Positions 19,189-27,297 of a stretch of DNA of 64,000 nt are shown one piece after another. The notes beneath the pieces were generated by a model that saw only the letters and a list, made by a program, of their open reading frames with translations, ran no database searches and had not been told where the DNA came from. The position numbers and the translations under genes are program-made. Source of the DNA: Thiodiazotropha sp037384425 (lineage in GTDB: Bacteria; Pseudomonadota; Gammaproteobacteria; Chromatiales; Chromatiaceae); assembly GCA_037384425.1 (NCBI GenBank), contig JARROA010000001.1, positions 1-64,000 of the forward strand. The letters are read 5' to 3'. Position 1 is the stretch's first letter. Each line of letters opens with the position of its first letter.

Positions 19189-20652
19189 ATGTCCGATCTA
19201 CCTGAATATATCGACGCCGTTCCCAACATTTCCGGCGCCGAAGCTCTGATCGAAAGCGCCATCGCGGAAAGCGCCGGCAAACCGGTGTTCCTGCCCGAGA
19301 GCCGGATCGACTTCGCGCATGTCCGCAGTGCCTTCGCCAATGCGCTGCACATGCACCAGCCGCTGATCCCGGCTGGCGGCGACGACCTGCACACGGCGGC
19401 TCTCATCAGCAATCTGCAGTACATGATGGAGCACCCCGATATCGGCGATAACCATAACGCGTCGGTGTTCAACTGGTGCTACAAGCGCATGGGCGAGTTC
19501 ATCCCCGAACTGGTCGGCGAAGGCAAGGAGCCGCGGGTGATGCTCGAATACTCCGGCACCCTGCTGCACGGTCTACGCAAGATGGGGCTGGACGAGACCA
19601 TCGACAGCCTCAAGACCATCACCTGCAACCTGGAGTACCGCCGTTGCGTGGAGTGGCTGGGCGCGCCCTGGGGGCATGCAGTGGCGCCTTCCACGCCGGT
19701 GCAGGACTATCGCCTGCACGTGCGCGCCTGGCAGCACCACTTCGCCGCCATCTTCGGTACCGAAGCGCTGACCCGGGTACGCGGCTTCTCGCCGTCCGAG
19801 ATGGCGCTGCCCAACCACCCGGACATCGCCTACGAGTTCGTCAAGACGCTGAAGGATTGCGGCTACCAGTGGGTGCTGGTGCAGGAGCACTCGGTGGAGC
19901 ACCCGCAGGACGGCTGGAACCCGCGCCAGCCTCATCTTCCCCACCGCATGGTCTGCACAAATTCGAAAGGCGAGAGCGTCAGCATCGTCGCCATCGTGAA
20001 AACCCAGGGTTCGGACACCAAGCTGGTGGCGCAGATGCAGCCCGCCTACGAGGCGCGCAGCCTCTACCGACAGACCCTCGACGGACACGAGGTGCCGCCC
20101 CTGGTCACCCAGATCGCCGACGGAGAGAACGGTGGTGTAATGATGAACGAGTTTCCCTCCAAGTACATGGAAGTCATGCGCGAGAGCACCGGCTCGGACT
20201 GCCCGGCCATGAACGTCACCGAGTACCTGGAGCACCTGGCCGCACAGGGCATCGGCGAGGATGCCTTTCCGGTCATCCAGCCCCTGTTCCAGAAGCAGAT
20301 CTGGGAGCACATGAAACCCGGCGAGGGCCCCGACAAACTGGCACAGGTCATCGAGACCCTCGGCAAGGAGGACCACCGCTTCCACATGGAGGGCGGTAGC
20401 TGGACCAACAATCTCTCCTGGGTGCGCGGCTACGAGCATGTGCTCAAGCCGATGGACGAGGCCAGTTCGCACTTCTACGAGACGGTGATCAAGCCCGGCA
20501 TTCCGAGCGACGATCCACGCTACCGCAACGCCCTGTTCCACCTGCTTGCCTCGCAGACCAGCTGCTACCGCTACTGGGGCGAGGGCCTGTGGACGGACTA
20601 CGGACGTGAAATCTGCCGCCGGGTCGACGACATTCTCGATTACGATTTTTAG
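19189..20652 (+). CDS. Glycoside hydrolase family 57 protein (second copy)
   Basis: A 487-residue GH57-family protein, clearly different from the first copy. The HQP motif occurs in LHMHQPLIPAGG near 46, the putative nucleophile Glu in GFSPSEMALP near 203, and the acid/base Asp in ADGENGGVMM near 308. It probably acts on glycogen or maltodextrins as a hydrolase or glucanotransferase. Flanking glgA and glgB, and hairpin-bearing spacers of about 40-50 bases on both sides, suggest a single transcriptional unit with possible segmental mRNA processing. Confidence 0.85.
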   Translation: MSDLPEYIDAVPNISGAEALIESAIAESAGKPVFLPESRIDFAHVRSAFANALHMHQPLIPAGGDDLHTAALISNLQYMMEHPDIGDNHNASVFNWCYKRMGEFIPELVGEGKEPRVMLEYSGTLLHGLRKMGLDETIDSLKTITCNLEYRRCVEWLGAPWGHAVAPSTPVQDYRLHVRAWQHHFAAIFGTEALTRVRGFSPSEMALPNHPDIAYEFVKTLKDCGYQWVLVQEHSVEHPQDGWNPRQPHLPHRMVCTNSKGESVSIVAIVKTQGSDTKLVAQMQPAYEARSLYRQTLDGHEVPPLVTQIADGENGGVMMNEFPSKYMEVMRESTGSDCPAMNVTEYLEHLAAQGIGEDAFPVIQPLFQKQIWEHMKPGEGPDKLAQVIETLGKEDHRFHMEGGSWTNNLSWVRGYEHVLKPMDEASSHFYETVIKPGIPSDDPRYRNALFHLLASQTSCYRYWGEGLWTDYGREICRRVDDILDYDF

Positions 20653-20692
20653 GGTCTGTCGACACTCATCCAATAGGCCCTAACAACGAGAG
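20652..20692. repeat. Hairpin in the GH57-glgB spacer
   Basis: tagggtct and aggcccta form a stem with one G-U-type mismatch around a loop of about 20 bases. The arm sequence resembles that of the hairpin at 19150-19175. No U-tract. Confidence 0.45.
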
Positions 20693-20704
20693 ACAGACAT
20701 CCCA

Positions 20705-22885
20705 ATGGAAAGCAATACCATCGACAACGAACTTTCACGCATTCAGGATGCCCGGCATCACGATCCATTCGCCGTACTCGGCCGTCACCCCGTGGGCGAT
20801 CAGACCCTGGTGCGGGTCTACAATCCCCGCGCGATGGAGGTCTCCATCGTCGAGGGCGACCTGACTCTGGAACGCCTCAGCAACAGCGACTTCTTCGAGT
20901 GGCGGGGTGACGGCAGCGCACTGCCTGAACACTACCGCCTGGCATGGCGCGACAAAGAGCACCGGGAGCACATCAACCACGATCCCTACTGCTACGGCCT
21001 GCAGATCCCCGACTTCGACCTGCATCTGTTCAACGAGGGCCGCCATCACCACGCCTACCGTTTTCTAGGCGCACGCGAGCACGAGGTTGATGGTACCGCC
21101 GGCATCCTCTTCGCCGTCTGGGCACCCAACGCCGAGCGCGTCAGCGTGGTCGGCGACTTCAACGCCTGGGACGGACGCTGCCACCCCATGCGCGTGCGCG
21201 GCGGCGGCGTGTGGGAGCTCTTCATCCCCGATCTCGAACCGGGCCACGTCTACAAGTACGAGCTGCGTAATCGCCACAACGGCGCCATCTTTCTCAAGTC
21301 GGATCCTTACGGAAGGCAATACGAACTGCGTCCCGGCACCGCCTCGATCATCGCCGGCAACAGTCCCTATCAGTGGGGTGATGGTGACTGGATGGAGCAA
21401 CGCACTCACAAGGAGTGGCAGCACAGCCCGATGTCGGTCTACGAGGTCCATCTGAACTCCTGGCGACGCGACATGGAGGGCGAGTTCCTGAGCTATCGGG
21501 AGCTGGCCGTGCAGCTGGTCGACTATGTGACCCAGATGGGCTTTACCCATATCGAACTGCTGCCGATCACGGAACATCCCTTCGACCTCTCCTGGGGCTA
21601 TCAGGCCACCGGCTACTTCGCGCCGACCAGCCGCTTCGGCAGCCCCGACGATTTCCGCTTCTTTGTCGACCACTGTCACCGCAACGGCATCGGCGTCCTG
21701 CTCGACTGGGTGCCGGCCCACTTCCCCAAGGACGCCCATGGTCTGGCCCGCTTCGACGGCACCGCGCTCTACGAGCACGAGGATCCCCGCCTGGGGGAAC
21801 ATCTCGACTGGTCGACCTTGATCTACAATTTCGGGCGCAACGAGGTGAAGACCTTCCTCATCTCCAGCGCAGTCTACTGGCTCGAGGAGTTGCACATCGA
21901 CGGTCTGCGCGTGGATGCGGTCGCCTCCATGCTCTATCTGGACTACTCGCGCAAGGAGGGGGAGTGGATTCCCAACCAGTACGGCGGACGCGAGAATCTG
22001 GAGGCCATCGACTTCCTGCGCGAGCTCAACATGGCGGTGCACGAGCACTGTCCCGGCATCCTGATGATCGCCGAGGAGTCCACTTCGTGGCCGCAGGTCA
22101 GCCGTCCCACCTATTTGGGCGGTCTCGGTTTCGACCTGAAGTGGAACATGGGCTGGATGAACGACACCCTGAGCTTCATGAGTCACGAGCCCATCCACCG
22201 CAAGTACCATCACAACATGCTGACCTTCAGCATGCTCTATGCCTTCACCGAAAACTTCCTGCTCCCCTTCTCCCATGACGAGGTGGTGCACGGCAAGGGA
22301 TCGATGCTCAACAAGATGCCAGGCGACGAGTGGCAACAGCATGCCAACCTGCGCGCGCTGTATACCTACCAGTTCACCCATCCGGGCAAGAAGCTGCTCT
22401 TCATGGGCACTGAGTTCGGTCAGGGTACCGAGTGGAACAGCGCCGCTGTACTCGACTGGTATGTGCTCGACTATTCGCTGCACCAGGGCGTGCAGCGCCT
22501 GACGCGGGATCTGTGCCATCTCTACAGCTCCACCCCGGCCCTATACCGCTACGAGTTCGATTGGCAGGGCTTCGACTGGATCGACTGTAACGATGCCCAG
22601 CAGTCGACTCTGAGCTTCCTGCGCAGGGGAGACAACGACGAAATCGCCGTGGTGATCATCAACCTGACACCGGTGCCGCGTGAGAACTACCGCATCGGCG
22701 TGCCCCTTGGCGGATGCTATCGGGAGGCCCTCAACTCCGATTCGGAATTCTATGGTGGCAGCAACATGGGCAATGGCCCCCTGCCGCTGGAGGCTGAGCC
22801 CGAACCATGGATGAACCGCCCCTTCTCCCTCAGCCTGACGCTACCGCCGCTGGCTTCGTTGGTGTTTCTCTACGAGGGTGAATGA
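20705..22885 (+). CDS. glgB: 1,4-alpha-glucan branching enzyme (GH13)
   Basis: A 726-residue GlgB, of normal length. It makes alpha-1,6 branches in glycogen. An N-terminal extension and CBM48 domain (DPFAVLGRHPVG; VSVVGDFNAWDGR) precede the GH13 barrel. Catalytic motifs are intact: DWVPAHFPKD, LRVDAVASMLY (nucleophile Asp near 401), IAEES (Glu near 457) and SHDEVVHGKGS. The C-terminal beta domain is complete. Last of the GH57-glgA-GH57-glgB run. Confidence 0.95.
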   Translation: MESNTIDNELSRIQDARHHDPFAVLGRHPVGDQTLVRVYNPRAMEVSIVEGDLTLERLSNSDFFEWRGDGSALPEHYRLAWRDKEHREHINHDPYCYGLQIPDFDLHLFNEGRHHHAYRFLGAREHEVDGTAGILFAVWAPNAERVSVVGDFNAWDGRCHPMRVRGGGVWELFIPDLEPGHVYKYELRNRHNGAIFLKSDPYGRQYELRPGTASIIAGNSPYQWGDGDWMEQRTHKEWQHSPMSVYEVHLNSWRRDMEGEFLSYRELAVQLVDYVTQMGFTHIELLPITEHPFDLSWGYQATGYFAPTSRFGSPDDFRFFVDHCHRNGIGVLLDWVPAHFPKDAHGLARFDGTALYEHEDPRLGEHLDWSTLIYNFGRNEVKTFLISSAVYWLEELHIDGLRVDAVASMLYLDYSRKEGEWIPNQYGGRENLEAIDFLRELNMAVHEHCPGILMIAEESTSWPQVSRPTYLGGLGFDLKWNMGWMNDTLSFMSHEPIHRKYHHNMLTFSMLYAFTENFLLPFSHDEVVHGKGSMLNKMPGDEWQQHANLRALYTYQFTHPGKKLLFMGTEFGQGTEWNSAAVLDWYVLDYSLHQGVQRLTRDLCHLYSSTPALYRYEFDWQGFDWIDCNDAQQSTLSFLRRGDNDEIAVVIINLTPVPRENYRIGVPLGGCYREALNSDSEFYGGSNMGNGPLPLEAEPEPWMNRPFSLSLTLPPLASLVFLYEGE

Positions 22886-22886
22886 G

Positions 22887-22904
22887 CGACCGCATTCGCG
22901 GTCG
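22887..22904 (+). terminator. Candidate hairpin after glgB
   Basis: A 7-bp perfect stem cgaccgc/gcggtcg with loop attc starts 2 bases after the glgB stop. It has no T-run, so it could be a Rho-independent-like pause, an mRNA end protector, or incidental. Confidence 0.4.
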
Positions 22905-23120
22905 GCCGGAGTATTGGTGTCGAGTTTCATCGGCTGGGAAACAATATCTCTGCATGTGGCCAGTGACTTAGCCGGAGGAGTCCTGCGTATCCATAATGAA
23001 CCAGCCGAGTTATGAACCCGGCCACTCAGTATGCGCTGACCCGTCGCCATGGACTTGCCGACGGCAAGGCATCGACAGGCCGCTGTCGCCCACCTGCAGC
23101 AGGTTCGGCGATACCGGTGT

Positions 23121-23960
23121 TCACCCTTTGATGCCCGAGGCCGCCACCCCGCGCACGAACCAGCGCTGGAACAGCAGGAAGACCGCCAGCACCGGCAACA
23201 CCATCATCACCCCGAAGGCGAGGATATCGCCCCACTGCAGGGGGGGCAGGGTATAGAAGGCGGCGATGGCCACCGGCAAGGGGCGTACCTGAGGCCCGAT
23301 GGTCACCATCAGGGGCCAGAGGTAGGCTCCCCACCACATGAGAAAGCTCAGTATCGCCACGCTGGCGAAGACCGGCTTGGCGTTGGGAACGATGATCGAG
23401 AAAAAGATGCGCAGGGTCGACGCGCCGTCGAGCCTTGCTGCTTCCTCCAGCTCCTTCGGCAGGCCGATGAAGAAGGTGTAGAAGAGATAGATGGAGAAGG
23501 CGTTGGCGATGAAGGGCAGGATCTGGGCCGTGTAGGTGTCGCGCAGGCCGAGCAGGGAGATGCCGTAGAACAACGGCACCGCAATCGCCTCCAGGGGCAG
23601 GATCATCAGCGCCAGCACGGCATTGAAGAGCAGGCCGCGGCCGCGCCATTCGAGACGCGCAAAGGCGTAGGCGGCAAGGCTGTTGACCAGCATGCCGCAG
23701 AGCACGATGGTGCTGGTAATGAAGAGCGAGTTGAACAGGAAACGCAGGAAATCGGTGCGGGCAAAGACGTCGCGATAGTTCTGCAGCGAGAACTCGCCGC
23801 TCAGCAGCCCACCGATGCTGCCGGCATCGGTCAGCACCCGGGCGTCGGCTTTGAGACTGCCGAGCAGCATCATGGCCAGCGGCGCCAGGAACAACAGCGC
23901 CAGGCCGAGCAGCAGCAGCTGGCTGAGCCAGCGGACGACCGGACGGGAGTGTGCTATCAC
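23121..23960 (-). CDS. Sugar ABC transporter permease, MalG/UgpE type
   Basis: A 279-residue inner-membrane permease of the CUT1 carbohydrate importer family. Six hydrophobic segments are visible, with the EAA loop EAARLDGASTLRIFFSIIVPNAKP near residues 173-196, where the ATPase docks. It overlaps the upstream permease gene by 4 bases (ATGA), so translation is coupled. No ATP-binding subunit follows; a shared MsmX/MalK-like ATPase encoded elsewhere is likely. Confidence 0.9.
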   Translation of the reverse strand: MIAHSRPVVRWLSQLLLLGLALLFLAPLAMMLLGSLKADARVLTDAGSIGGLLSGEFSLQNYRDVFARTDFLRFLFNSLFITSTIVLCGMLVNSLAAYAFARLEWRGRGLLFNAVLALMILPLEAIAVPLFYGISLLGLRDTYTAQILPFIANAFSIYLFYTFFIGLPKELEEAARLDGASTLRIFFSIIVPNAKPVFASVAILSFLMWWGAYLWPLMVTIGPQVRPLPVAIAAFYTLPPLQWGDILAFGVMMVLPVLAVFLLFQRWFVRGVAASGIKG

Positions 23961-24859
23961 GGTCGGTAGCCCTCCTGCCGCGCAAGCCGGCGCTGCACCA
24001 GGGTCACCAGCAGCACGAGCAGGAAGAAGATCACCGTCATGGCGCTGGCGCGGGCCACCTGCTGGCGGGTGAAGACCGCCTGCACCATCTCGAACATCAT
24101 CGTGGTGGTGGCGTTGTCGGGACCGCCGCGGGTCATGATCTGCACCTGATCGAAGAGGCGAAAGGCGAGGATGGTGGTGACCAGCATGACGAAGATCAGG
24201 GGGTTGCGCAGCTGGGGCAGGGTCACGTGCAGAAAGCGCTGCCAGCGTCCAGCACCGTCGAGGGCTGCCGCCTCGTGCAGCTCCAGGGGGATCGCCTGCA
24301 GTCCGGCAAGCAGGATCACCATCTGGAATCCCGCGCCCTGCCAGATCGAAAGCAGCATGATCGCCGGCAGTGCCAACGCCGGGTCGCGCAGGAAGTCGCG
24401 CGGTTGCCAGTGGCCCAGGCTGAGCAGGTCGAGCAGCTGGTTCATCATCCCCGCCGGGCCCGGGGCGTAGATCAACAGCCAGATCACCGCCACCAGCGAC
24501 ATGGGAAAGACCACCGGCATGAAGAAGACCGTGCGATAGACCAGTGTCCCCCGCAAGCCCTGATCGAGCAGCAGGGCAAGCCCCAGGGCCAGGGCGGTCT
24601 GCAGCGGCACCACCACGGCGGCGAAGAGCAGGTTGTTGGCGAGCGCCTGAAGGAAACCGGGGTCGCTGAAGATGCGTAAAAACTGCTTGAAGCCGACGAA
24701 CTCAAGCGGCAGCGGCGATCCCAGACGCAGATTGGTGAAGGCGAACGCCAGCGCCAGCACGAAGGGCAGCAGCAGAAACAGCAGCAGACCGAGCAAGGCC
24801 GGTGCCGCCATCAGCAGAGCAGTGGGGGTCTGGTCGCTCAAACCGCGTCGGCCGCTCAT
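23957..24859 (-). CDS. Sugar ABC transporter permease, MalF/UgpA type
   Basis: A 300-residue permease, partner of the MalG-like protein. Hydrophobic segments begin at TALLMAAPALLGLLLFLLLP, and an EAA loop is present (ELHEAAALDGAGRWQRFLHV near 215). The start at 24859 gives a 4-base overlap with the binding-protein gene; a longer open frame upstream runs antisense-like through the binding protein and is rejected. The proximity of the glg genes suggests maltodextrin or a related oligosaccharide as substrate, but this is inference. Confidence 0.9.
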   Translation of the reverse strand: MSGRRGLSDQTPTALLMAAPALLGLLLFLLLPFVLALAFAFTNLRLGSPLPLEFVGFKQFLRIFSDPGFLQALANNLLFAAVVVPLQTALALGLALLLDQGLRGTLVYRTVFFMPVVFPMSLVAVIWLLIYAPGPAGMMNQLLDLLSLGHWQPRDFLRDPALALPAIMLLSIWQGAGFQMVILLAGLQAIPLELHEAAALDGAGRWQRFLHVTLPQLRNPLIFVMLVTTILAFRLFDQVQIMTRGGPDNATTTMMFEMVQAVFTRQQVARASAMTVIFFLLVLLVTLVQRRLARQEGYRP

Positions 24860-26208
24860 GGTTCCGACTTCCCGGAGAAGAGCCAGGGATAGCCCCGGTT
24901 GTCGACAATCTCGTTGTCGATGACGCGGGCCGCCTGATCGAGGGTCGCCTGCACCCCGCTGCCGCTGCGGATGCGTTCGAAGGCCTTCTGGAACTCGGCG
25001 GTGATCACCGGGTAGGCGGGGGTGCGGGGACGGGGCACGGCATGGCCGCTTTCGAGTTGCTCTACGAACAGCCGCAATGCACCGCCCTCCCGGTAGTTGG
25101 GGGAGCGGGCGATGGCGCTGCGGGTCGCCGGCACCGCGCCGTTGGCCTCGCTCATGGCCAGCACCTCCCTGGGCCGCAGCAGATAGGCGAGGAAGCGGGC
25201 CGCTGCCTCGGGATGGGCACTGTCGGCGGTGACGGCCCAACTCCAGGAGCCCTGTCCGGTGCGACTGCCGTGGCCGACGTCGGGCAGGGGCAGCAGCAGG
25301 AGGTCATCCCCCAGCTGCTGGTGGTAGCGCGGGTAGTTCCAGTGGCCGCCAAAGGCCAGAGCCGTGCGACCGGTGGTGAAGGCGGCGTCGTCGATATTGG
25401 GGTCGACCCGGCCACTTTCGATCCACTGCTGAACGTCGCTGAGGGCGGCCACCGAGTCGGTGCCGTTGAGCACGCCTGTGGCATGCGCATAGGTTCTGCG
25501 GTCGATGAGGTCGCCACCGGCCGACTGCAGCAGGGGAGAGAAGGCGTAGGTGTACCACTCCCCTGCATAGTTGAGCTTGAGGTCGAGCACCTGGCCGTCC
25601 GCGTCGTCCTCGGCCAGACGATCGAGTATTGTCGTGAACTCATCACGCTGCCAGGGCTGCTCGAGGGTGGGTATGCGGATACCCGCAGCCTGCAGTCGGC
25701 TCCGATCGGCATAGAGACCGAGACCGGAGTCGAAGGTCCCGACCGACCACAGCCGCTCCCGATAGCGACCCTGCTGCAGAATCGATGGCAGCAGATCGTC
25801 GATCAGCCGTCGGGGTAACAGGTCGTCAAGCGGGCGCAGCCGTCCCTGCCAGACATAGGCGTAGAGGAAGGGGCCATCGAACTCCAGCAGATCTGGCAGT
25901 TCACCGGCGACCGCTGCGGCCTGTACCTGGGCGTTGTAGCTGCCTTCGGGGATCAGGGTCAGCCGGGCCTGAAGATCCGCATTGGAGCGGTTGAAACGGG
26001 CCACCTGGGATTCGAGGGTCTGGCGTTCCCGCGCCTGTCCCGCATGCGCCCAGATCTCCAGCACCGGGTCGGTGCTGTCCGCTGTGTCGCTGCAACCGCC
26101 CAGCACGCACAGGCCGGTCATCAGCAGAGACAAGGCCAGAGCTCGGATGGCGGGGGATGCGGGTCTTCCCGGACCGGATAGCATGCGTATAGCCATTGGG
26201 CAAAGCAT
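24856..26208 (-). CDS. Extracellular solute-binding lipoprotein of a sugar ABC importer
   Basis: A 450-residue family 1 solute-binding protein. It has a lipobox ending at Cys39 (CVLGGC), then the family pattern: LEIWAHAG, PEGSYNAQVQAAAVAGELPDLLEFD, and a C-terminal FRS-type segment replaced here by TAEFQKAFERIRSGSG. It captures a carbohydrate in the periplasm for the two downstream permeases. Starts at 26208, 26196 or 26184 are all possible; none has a strong ribosome site. Three genes overlap by 4 bases each, forming a tight operon. Confidence 0.88.
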   Translation of the reverse strand: MLCPMAIRMLSGPGRPASPAIRALALSLLMTGLCVLGGCSDTADSTDPVLEIWAHAGQARERQTLESQVARFNRSNADLQARLTLIPEGSYNAQVQAAAVAGELPDLLEFDGPFLYAYVWQGRLRPLDDLLPRRLIDDLLPSILQQGRYRERLWSVGTFDSGLGLYADRSRLQAAGIRIPTLEQPWQRDEFTTILDRLAEDDADGQVLDLKLNYAGEWYTYAFSPLLQSAGGDLIDRRTYAHATGVLNGTDSVAALSDVQQWIESGRVDPNIDDAAFTTGRTALAFGGHWNYPRYHQQLGDDLLLLPLPDVGHGSRTGQGSWSWAVTADSAHPEAAARFLAYLLRPREVLAMSEANGAVPATRSAIARSPNYREGGALRLFVEQLESGHAVPRPRTPAYPVITAEFQKAFERIRSGSGVQATLDQAARVIDNEIVDNRGYPWLFSGKSEP

Positions 26209-26229
26209 AGGTGATCGGCGGCAGGATCA

Positions 26230-26252
26230 GTAGGGTGGGGCTTGCCTCACCG
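26230..26252. repeat. Dispersed GTAGGGTG-GGCTTGCC hairpin, degenerate copy
   Basis: gtagggtggggcttgcctcaccg folds as ggtgggg-cttg-cctcacc with a G-U pair. It matches the more regular copy at 60221-60242 and the core at 36299-36312. From memory, such small hairpins are dispersed in many gammaproteobacterial genomes. Confidence 0.5.
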
Positions 26253-26364
26253 AAATGGTCACGAATGGAAGAATGGCACCCGGAGTGATGGACTAAGGGG
26301 GGTATCTGATTGAATGATTTGGTGGGGCAGGGCCCCACACTGCGCGATGATCTGGCTCAACGGA

Positions 26365-27222
26365 CTAAAGGATGTTCACCCGCACCTCCACCGCCATCTC
26401 ACCCTTGATCTTGGTCGGCGCGAGGAAGCTGCCGGAGACCGGCGGAATGACCTCCGGGTGCCGGTGCACCGCGACGGCGATGTGGTCGCCGCCCACCGGC
26501 TGGCCGCTGGTGGAGTCGAAACCGCGCCAGCCGGTGCCGGGCAGGTAGATCTCCGACCAGGCGTGGGTGGTGGCGTGGTCCTCCACCGCGGCATTGGAGA
26601 CCAGATAGCCGCTGACGAAACGGCTGGCCAGTCCGCAGTAGCGGCAGGCCTCGATGAACAGGGTCGCCATGTCGCGGCAGGAACCCTTGCCCCGCCGCAG
26701 GGTGGTGCGGGGGGGTTGCACCCCGGGGTTGGTGCGTACCGTGTAGCGGATGGTGTCGGCGATCTTCTGGTTGATACGGTTCAACAACGGCACCGTCTCC
26801 ACCAGTTCGCTGCCGTTCCAGATATCCTTCACCCATTCGCCCACGATGGTGTAGTCCTGGGGAAAGACCGAGATCTGGTAGGGGATCAGATCGATCTGCT
26901 CCAGGGGGTCGTAGTGGAAGGGGTGGTGGCGGGCATGTTCCGCCAGCTCGAAAGGGGAGGGCTGCTCTTCGTAGTGCTGTACCACCACCCGGCTGACGAC
27001 CTTCAGGCGCTCAGCCTTTTCGCTGAAACTGGCGATGGCCAGGGAGTTGCCGAAAATGTCGCGCTGCCACTCGATGGCGTAGGCGGGCGTGATCTGCAGG
27101 GAGGAGGACTCGATACGGATATCGTGTCCCTCCCGGGGCCGCACCAGCAGCTTATGCGGCAAAAACTCCACGGGTTCAGGATAGACGTACTTGGTAATAT
27201 GCTCGATATCGATGCGACGCAT
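26365..27222 (-). CDS. Transglutaminase-like protein with N-terminal bacterial transglutaminase domain
   Basis: A 285-residue protein. The N-terminal half is the beta-rich Bact_transglu_N domain (MRRIDIEHITKYVYPEPVEF). The C-terminal half is a transglutaminase/protease-like core with the catalytic triad: Cys in GKGSCRDMATLF near 183, His in HAWSEIYLPG near 220, Asp in GFDSTSG near 238. Such proteins are predicted thiol enzymes acting on peptides or amide bonds; substrate unknown. Divergent from the DUF2126 gene, 75 bases away. Confidence 0.87.
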   Translation of the reverse strand: MRRIDIEHITKYVYPEPVEFLPHKLLVRPREGHDIRIESSSLQITPAYAIEWQRDIFGNSLAIASFSEKAERLKVVSRVVVQHYEEQPSPFELAEHARHHPFHYDPLEQIDLIPYQISVFPQDYTIVGEWVKDIWNGSELVETVPLLNRINQKIADTIRYTVRTNPGVQPPRTTLRRGKGSCRDMATLFIEACRYCGLASRFVSGYLVSNAAVEDHATTHAWSEIYLPGTGWRGFDSTSGQPVGGDHIAVAVHRHPEVIPPVSGSFLAPTKIKGEMAVEVRVNIL

Positions 27223-27297
27223 GGTCTCTCTCGTCGGGTGGTCAGCGCCTGGTTCCGCTTCGATGAGTTGTTATCGAGTACGCTGGTTGTCGTTTTT

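Noticed and set aside
24860..25240. N-terminal extension of the MalF-like permease frame
   Set aside because: It runs through the binding-protein gene in another frame and is Arg/Pro-rich; the ATG at 24859 with a 4-base overlap fits operon structure.
26314..27297. Upstream extension of the DUF2126 open frame over the antisense transglutaminase
   Set aside because: It has the composition of an antisense shadow of a clear enzyme gene, and the DUF2126 domain starts only after 27298.
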